Source: Sabulitectum sp036743055 (GTDB lineage Bacteria > Fermentibacterota > Fermentibacteria > Fermentibacterales > JCC-6). From it: a stretch of 10,127 nt of DNA. Shown in pieces: positions 6,346 to 10,127 of this stretch. The stretch lies in assembly GCA_036743055.1 (NCBI GenBank), contig DAINQE010000070.1, positions 1-10,127 of the forward strand. The letters are read 5' to 3'. Both the position numbers and the translations under genes were made by a program. Numbering within the stretch: the stretch's first letter is position 1; the number at the start of each line of letters is the position of its first letter. The notes beneath the pieces were generated by a model, which worked only from the letters and a program-made list of their open reading frames with translations, was not told where the DNA came from and ran no database searches.

Positions 6346-7035
6346 ATGAGAAAACCCGTTGTCGTTCTGGATTATTCCGTGGACGCTTTGTCCGGTGCGA
6401 ACATATCAAGGTGGTTCGATGATCCTGTCTCCGTTGCAAGGGTCGAAGCACTTGAACCTTTTCCCTTTATAGATCCAGGTTCATGCAGGGCGGTGATCCA
6501 TTCCGGGTCGGCCCTTTCCATTCTCGATGACCATCCCTTCATCGAAGGAGCCGCCTCCTTCATCAGGGCCTGCGCCTCGGCGGGAGTCCCACAGATGGGC
6601 ATCTGCTACGGTCATCAGCTTCTGGCCAGGGTGCTGTGCGGCAGGGATGCGGTGGAAAGGTGCGAAACCGTTGAACTCGGCTGGCTGCCGGTGGATTTCT
6701 TTCCCTCATGGCCAGTTCCAGGTCCTGCCGGACCCCTTCGTGTGTGGCAGTCCCATTACGACCGCGTGGTAAAGCTCCCCCGGGGGTCGAAAATAACCGC
6801 TTCCAGCAGCCATACCGCCATTCAGGCTTTCATATGCCATGAACCGGCCCTTTTCGGGACCCAGTTCCACCCTGAGTTCGACCGTGAAAGCGGGAACAGC
6901 TGTTTCGCCGCTGATCCCGACATCTTCCTGCGCAATGGCGTGAGCCTTCAGGAAACCCTTCAGGACGGGCCTGATCTCGATACCGGAAGAACAGTGTTCC
7001 AGCATTTCCTTCAAGCTTTCGAACAGGAGTCGTGA
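6346..7035 (+). CDS. Class I glutamine amidotransferase domain protein (GuaA-N-like)
   Basis: 229 residues forming a stand-alone class I (triad) amidotransferase. The nucleophile elbow is GICYGHQ with C87, and the His-Glu pair is in FHPEFD (H175, E177). WQSHYDRVVKLP, near residues 134-145, matches the conserved HxDxV segment of the GMP-synthase-like group. The enzyme type hydrolyses glutamine to ammonia, or acts on gamma-glutamyl bonds in some stand-alone members. No synthetase domain is fused to it and none is adjacent, so the acceptor is unknown. The start has GGGAG seven bases upstream. It is the first gene of a tight plus-strand operon, and its TGA overlaps the pepD ATG. Because the next gene is a dipeptidase, a gamma-glutamyl peptide hydrolase role is possible but not shown. 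Confidence 0.85.
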   Translation: MRKPVVVLDYSVDALSGANISRWFDDPVSVARVEALEPFPFIDPGSCRAVIHSGSALSILDDHPFIEGAASFIRACASAGVPQMGICYGHQLLARVLCGRDAVERCETVELGWLPVDFFPSWPVPGPAGPLRVWQSHYDRVVKLPRGSKITASSSHTAIQAFICHEPALFGTQFHPEFDRESGNSCFAADPDIFLRNGVSLQETLQDGPDLDTGRTVFQHFLQAFEQES

Positions 7036-8450
7036 TGTTTCCAGAGGAACTGAGAGAGAAGCCTGTGTGGAGGTTCTTCGCGGATCTCTGCGCCATTCCC
7101 AGAACCAGCGGCAATGAAGCCGCCGTGTCCCGGTACATCGCGGACTTCGCCGGTGAGAGGGGGCTCGAGCACTATTCGGATCCCCTGGGCAACATGATGG
7201 TCAAGAAACCGGGAACCGGGGAGCCGGTGGTCCTCCAGGCGCACCTTGACATCGTAGGGGAGAAGGTCACCGGCAGCACCCACGATTTCCTGAACGATCC
7301 CATCGAACCGGATCTGGAGGGTGATCTCCTCATCTCCAGGGAGACCACCCTGGGCGCCGACAACGGCATAGGAGCCGCCCTGATGCTGGAACTCCTGCAT
7401 GGCGATCACCCGGGGCTTCCTCCTCTTGAGTGCCTGTTCACCGTTGACGAGGAAAGGGGTCTGGTGGGAGCTCTGGCTTTTCCGCCTGAATGGATCACCG
7501 CGGGAAGGCTCATCAACCTTGACTCGGAGGAGCTGGGAGTCATCATCATCGGCTGCGCCGGGGGACGGGATGTGAGCATTCTACTTGAAGCCGAGTATGA
7601 AGACTGCGGCGATCCGTCGGTGCTGGTGGAGATAGACGGTCTGAACGGGGGACACTCCGGAATGGAGATCAACTCCGACAACGCAAACGCGATAAAGCTT
7701 GCTGCCAGAGTCTGCCGACAGCTGGAGGATCTGCTTGGAGGAAGGCTCGTTTCCTTTCAGGGCGGCTCGAAGCACAACGCAATACCACGGAGCGCTTCGG
7801 CGGTGATGTCCGTTCAGGACCCCGCACGGGCTGCCACCCTCTGTTCCATCATGAAGAGGGACTTTGCCGAGGAGTTCGCCGGCATTGAGGATTCCATAGG
7901 GGTCAGTTGTCTTGAGCATCAAACTGACAGAAGACTGACTCATAATGTGTCATCGAGGATGATAGACACCCTTCTGGCCCTTCCCCACGGCGTGGAAAAG
8001 ATGAGCGGCGTTGTGGACGACCTGGTGGAGACCTCCGCAAATCTTGCGGTGGCGTCCTGGGGGGAGAAGGGGCTTGAGATACTTCTCAGTGTAAGGAGCG
8101 CCGTAGAATCAGCCAAGAATGCCCATGTGGGCAGCATAGAGGCTGTGGGAAGGCTGGCAGGTGCCAGGGTATCCTCCAGCGAAGGTTATCCCGGCTGGAC
8201 GCCGGACATGAACTCGGAGCTGCTGGAAGCCGCAATGGTCTCATGCAGGGAAGTGCTCGGAGAAGAGCCCTCGGTGGAGGCAATTCACGCCGGTCTGGAA
8301 TGCGGGATCATAGGCAGGAGGGCCGGTGAGATGGACATGATCAGCCTGGGACCAGACATCTCCGACGTACATGTGCCGGGTGAATCGGTCAGCGTGAGAT
8401 CCGTCGACGCATTCTTCGAACTGCTGGTGCACCTGCTTAAGAGCCTGTGA
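7035..8450 (+). CDS. pepD: Aminoacyl-histidine dipeptidase / cytosol non-specific dipeptidase
   Basis: A di-zinc M20C dipeptidase cleaving a broad range of unblocked dipeptides, including Xaa-His. At 471 residues it is close to the 485 of E. coli PepD and colinear with it. The ATG at 7035 is used: AGGAG at 7025-7029 gives a five-base spacer, whereas the GTG at 7032 would leave only two. Motifs are LQAHLDIV (H70, D72), TTLGADNGIG (D109), TVDEERG (E139, E140), NLDSEE (D163), the GGHSGMEI lid-domain segment, and near the C-terminus IHAGLECGII with the last metal-binding His, followed by EMDMISLGPDI. It overlaps the amidotransferase stop by one base (TGATG) and abuts the next gene. It completes peptide breakdown with PepT. 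Confidence 0.96.
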   Translation: MFPEELREKPVWRFFADLCAIPRTSGNEAAVSRYIADFAGERGLEHYSDPLGNMMVKKPGTGEPVVLQAHLDIVGEKVTGSTHDFLNDPIEPDLEGDLLISRETTLGADNGIGAALMLELLHGDHPGLPPLECLFTVDEERGLVGALAFPPEWITAGRLINLDSEELGVIIIGCAGGRDVSILLEAEYEDCGDPSVLVEIDGLNGGHSGMEINSDNANAIKLAARVCRQLEDLLGGRLVSFQGGSKHNAIPRSASAVMSVQDPARAATLCSIMKRDFAEEFAGIEDSIGVSCLEHQTDRRLTHNVSSRMIDTLLALPHGVEKMSGVVDDLVETSANLAVASWGEKGLEILLSVRSAVESAKNAHVGSIEAVGRLAGARVSSSEGYPGWTPDMNSELLEAAMVSCREVLGEEPSVEAIHAGLECGIIGRRAGEMDMISLGPDISDVHVPGESVSVRSVDAFFELLVHLLKSL

Positions 8451-9317
8451 ATGAAAAAGCTCCTCATACTTCAGGAACCGGGGATATCCACCGCTGAGAC
8501 CCTCAGGGCCGCCGGAGAGCATCTCCCTGACTGGGTGGTGGAGTCGGGCAACCAGCCCACGGATCATTCCGCCATAATCACCGTCAGGAGGCCCGTAGAC
8601 CGGGAGATGATCAAGCGGCTCCTCGGGGGAATAGTATCCGTGGCCTTCACCGGCACCGACCACATCGACATACATTCCGCCCGGGAGTTCGGCGTTGCCG
8701 TTACCAACGTTCCAGGGTACTCCACCGGAAGCGTTTCCGAACTGGCCTTCGCCCTTACAGTTAAGTCACTCCGTGACACCAGAAGGGAGCACGGGATAGA
8801 GCTTGCGGGGAAGACCGTTGGGATAATCGGCACCGGCAACATAGGGACCGGAACCGCAGGTCTTTTCAAGGCCGCCGGCTGCAGGATACTGGGATGGAGC
8901 AGAACCAGGAGGGATACGTTCCCCGGCACATATGTTTCCCTGGAGAAGCTGCTCAGGGAATCCGACATAGTCTCCCTGCACATACCCCTCGACAGGGCAG
9001 CCGGTGTGTTCCTCCACAGGAAGAGGCTTCTTCTGATGAAGCCCGGGGCCATTCTGGTCAACACGGCCAGAGGAGGGCTGGTGGATCAGAAAGCCCTTGA
9101 GGAGCTCCTTCTTTCAGGTCGTCTCGGCGGAGCCGCCCTGGACGTTACAGTTCCGGAACCCCTGCCCCAGGACAGTCCGCTTTACGGGATACCGGGAGTT
9201 GTTGTTACTCCACATGTGGGATACCGGACCAGAGAGGCACTGGGCCGAAGGACCGAAGAGGCCATGAGGAACATTGCCGCCTGGGAGCGCGGGGAAAGGC
9301 GGAACAGGGTTGACTGA
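8451..9317 (+). CDS. D-2-hydroxyacid dehydrogenase (hydroxypyruvate/glyoxylate reductase-like)
   Basis: 288 residues with the family layout: a substrate half and an inserted nucleotide-binding domain. GIIGTGNIGTGTAG (about 124-137) is the Rossmann glycine motif. The catalytic trio is R207 (NTARGGLVD), E236 (DVTVPEPLP) and H255 (TPHVGY). After the second strand comes ILGWSRTRR, with Arg and no Asp at the position that normally binds the NAD ribose, which suggests NADP(H) preference. It reduces a 2-ketoacid to a D-2-hydroxyacid or the reverse; substrate is unresolved. It is shorter than most members and has no ACT domain, so regulated SerA is unlikely. The ATG follows the pepD TGA with no gap and only a weak AAGAG site, so coupled translation is likely. 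Confidence 0.9.
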   Translation: MKKLLILQEPGISTAETLRAAGEHLPDWVVESGNQPTDHSAIITVRRPVDREMIKRLLGGIVSVAFTGTDHIDIHSAREFGVAVTNVPGYSTGSVSELAFALTVKSLRDTRREHGIELAGKTVGIIGTGNIGTGTAGLFKAAGCRILGWSRTRRDTFPGTYVSLEKLLRESDIVSLHIPLDRAAGVFLHRKRLLLMKPGAILVNTARGGLVDQKALEELLLSGRLGGAALDVTVPEPLPQDSPLYGIPGVVVTPHVGYRTREALGRRTEEAMRNIAAWERGERRNRVD

Positions 9318-9330
9318 CTGGAAACACCTT

Positions 9331-10127
9331 ATGAACGAGTTCATGGCCATGATTTCTCCACCCCTGCCGGAAGCCGTTCGCGCCGCTGAACCCGTTTCCC
9401 CCCGATCCATCGAGATCCTCCGTTCCAGAGGCTGCTCCTCAGCTGACTGGAGTCTGGTGAAAACTACACCGGAGACGGGTCTTGAGCTTATTGAGAACTG
9501 CCGTTTTTCAGGTGAAGTTACTATTCACCTTCCATCCGGGGAGATCAGGGATACTGCCATAGATAACGCTGTGATCTTCGGCCCGGCTTCCATAGTCTCC
9601 ACGGGTCTGGTCAGTGGGATCACCGTCCATCCCGGCTGCACAGTTGCTTTCTGCGGAAGGGTCGTCTCCAGAGGTTGCCCCGGATTCCTTATGAGCTCTT
9701 TCCAGGCCGGGCTGGAAACCGGTGAGCGCTCAGTGCCTCTGATGCCCCTTCTGAATCACCTTCATGCGGCGGAACTGGCCGCCGGAGGAGGACGCGTGGG
9801 TGCGCATGGCCTCCGTCTGCTGATGGAAGAGTCCGCTGCGGGTATCAGGGGCTTTGCTGGACAGGGAACGAGATTAATGAGCTGCCCTGTGGTGGAGGAT
9901 ACTATCCTTCTCCAGGACGCATTCATAGACGCTGCTTCGTCGGTAAGGGGAAGCATCCTTCTTCCCGGGGCGGGTGTCCGCGACGGCGCCGTGGTGAGAA
10001 GCGGCGTTCTTCAGTGGAATGCCGTTGCCGACTCCATGTCATTTGTGGACAGGTCCATGGTGGGAGAGTGTTCGGTGGTTGAATCCCACGGAAAACTCAC
10101 CTCATCCTTCCTGGGGGCGGACTCGGT
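9331..10127 (+). CDS. DUF4954-like left-handed beta-helix protein (3' partial)
   Basis: The frame is open from the ATG at 9331 to the window end, giving 265 codons without a stop. The start of the protein resembles DUF4954 proteins: SIEILRSRGCSSADWSLVKTTP, then LIENCRFSGEVTIHLPSGEIRD. Short hexapeptide-like turns follow (IDNAVIFGPASIVSTGLVSGITV, SVRGSILLPGAGVRDGAVV). Near the cut end, LQWNAVADSMSFVDRSMVGE and SVVESHGKLTSSFLG match the conserved helix part of that family, which resembles sugar-nucleotide acyltransferase or pyrophosphorylase beta-helices. Function is not known. Family members are around 650-700 residues, so less than half is seen. A TTG at 9310, overlapping the upstream gene, would give seven more residues (MTDWKHL) behind an AGGCGG site and is a serious alternative. 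Probably the fourth gene of the operon. Confidence 0.65.
   Translation, partial: MNEFMAMISPPLPEAVRAAEPVSPRSIEILRSRGCSSADWSLVKTTPETGLELIENCRFSGEVTIHLPSGEIRDTAIDNAVIFGPASIVSTGLVSGITVHPGCTVAFCGRVVSRGCPGFLMSSFQAGLETGERSVPLMPLLNHLHAAELAAGGGRVGAHGLRLLMEESAAGIRGFAGQGTRLMSCPVVEDTILLQDAFIDAASSVRGSILLPGAGVRDGAVVRSGVLQWNAVADSMSFVDRSMVGECSVVESHGKLTSSFLGADS

Noticed and set aside
5219..6451. Single 410-residue minus-strand frame running through the N gap
   Set aside because: The part beyond the gap is antisense to the signal peptide and promoter of the plus-strand gene, lacks SPASM cysteines, and is in frame only because the gap is written as 100 N. The upstream end also overlaps the amidotransferase start.
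1..10127. CRISPR arrays, tRNA or rRNA genes, insertion sequences, integrases
   Set aside because: I found no short direct repeats with spacers, no tRNA-like cloverleaf or rRNA segment, and no transposase or integrase motif in any frame.

Overview
The window looks like a piece of a metagenome-assembled bacterial scaffold. It is moderately GC-rich, has compact gene clusters with clear Shine-Dalgarno sites, and is broken by exactly 100 N at 5315-5414. The first gene encodes a secreted FG-GAP/VCBS beta-propeller protein ending in a FlgD-Ig/type IX-like sorting domain. Two M20 peptide-degrading peptidases and a DUF4954-like beta-helix protein follow. This combination suggests an anaerobic peptide-using lineage of the Fibrobacteres-Chlorobi-Bacteroidetes neighbourhood or a nearby candidate phylum (Fermentibacteria-like). 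That placement is an inference from gene content; nothing in the window gives direct phylogenetic proof.

Layout. (1) 1-1698, plus strand: 3' part of the propeller protein, followed by a strong hairpin (1715-1749) between it and the convergent pyr genes. (2) 1767-3885, minus strand: a three-gene operon read as HTH-EIIA regulator, then pyrB, then pyrI. The last two are the catalytic and regulatory chains of aspartate transcarbamoylase. (3) 3886-3964: divergent promoter region with overlapping -10 boxes inside an imperfect palindrome. (4) 3965-5182, plus: peptidase T. (5) 5194-5314, plus: a sigma70-like promoter and the signal peptide of an exported protein, cut by the N gap. (6) 5415-6238, minus: a radical SAM protein entering the same gap from the other side, so its C-terminal SPASM-like part is missing. 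(7) 6239-6345: a second divergent promoter region in which both promoters appear to share one palindromic -35 box. (8) 6346-10127, plus: a tightly packed operon of class I glutamine amidotransferase, PepD dipeptidase, D-2-hydroxyacid dehydrogenase and a DUF4954-like left-handed beta-helix protein that runs off the window.

Functionally, PepT and PepD give cytosolic breakdown of tripeptides and dipeptides. PyrBI makes carbamoyl-aspartate for pyrimidines under nucleotide control. The most unusual element is the regulator in front of pyrBI: an excisionase/MerR-like DNA-binding domain joined to a PTS EIIA (PtsN-like) domain that keeps its phosphorylatable histidine. A candidate operator overlaps its own promoter. 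This suggests, but does not prove, a link between phosphotransfer state and pyrimidine synthesis.
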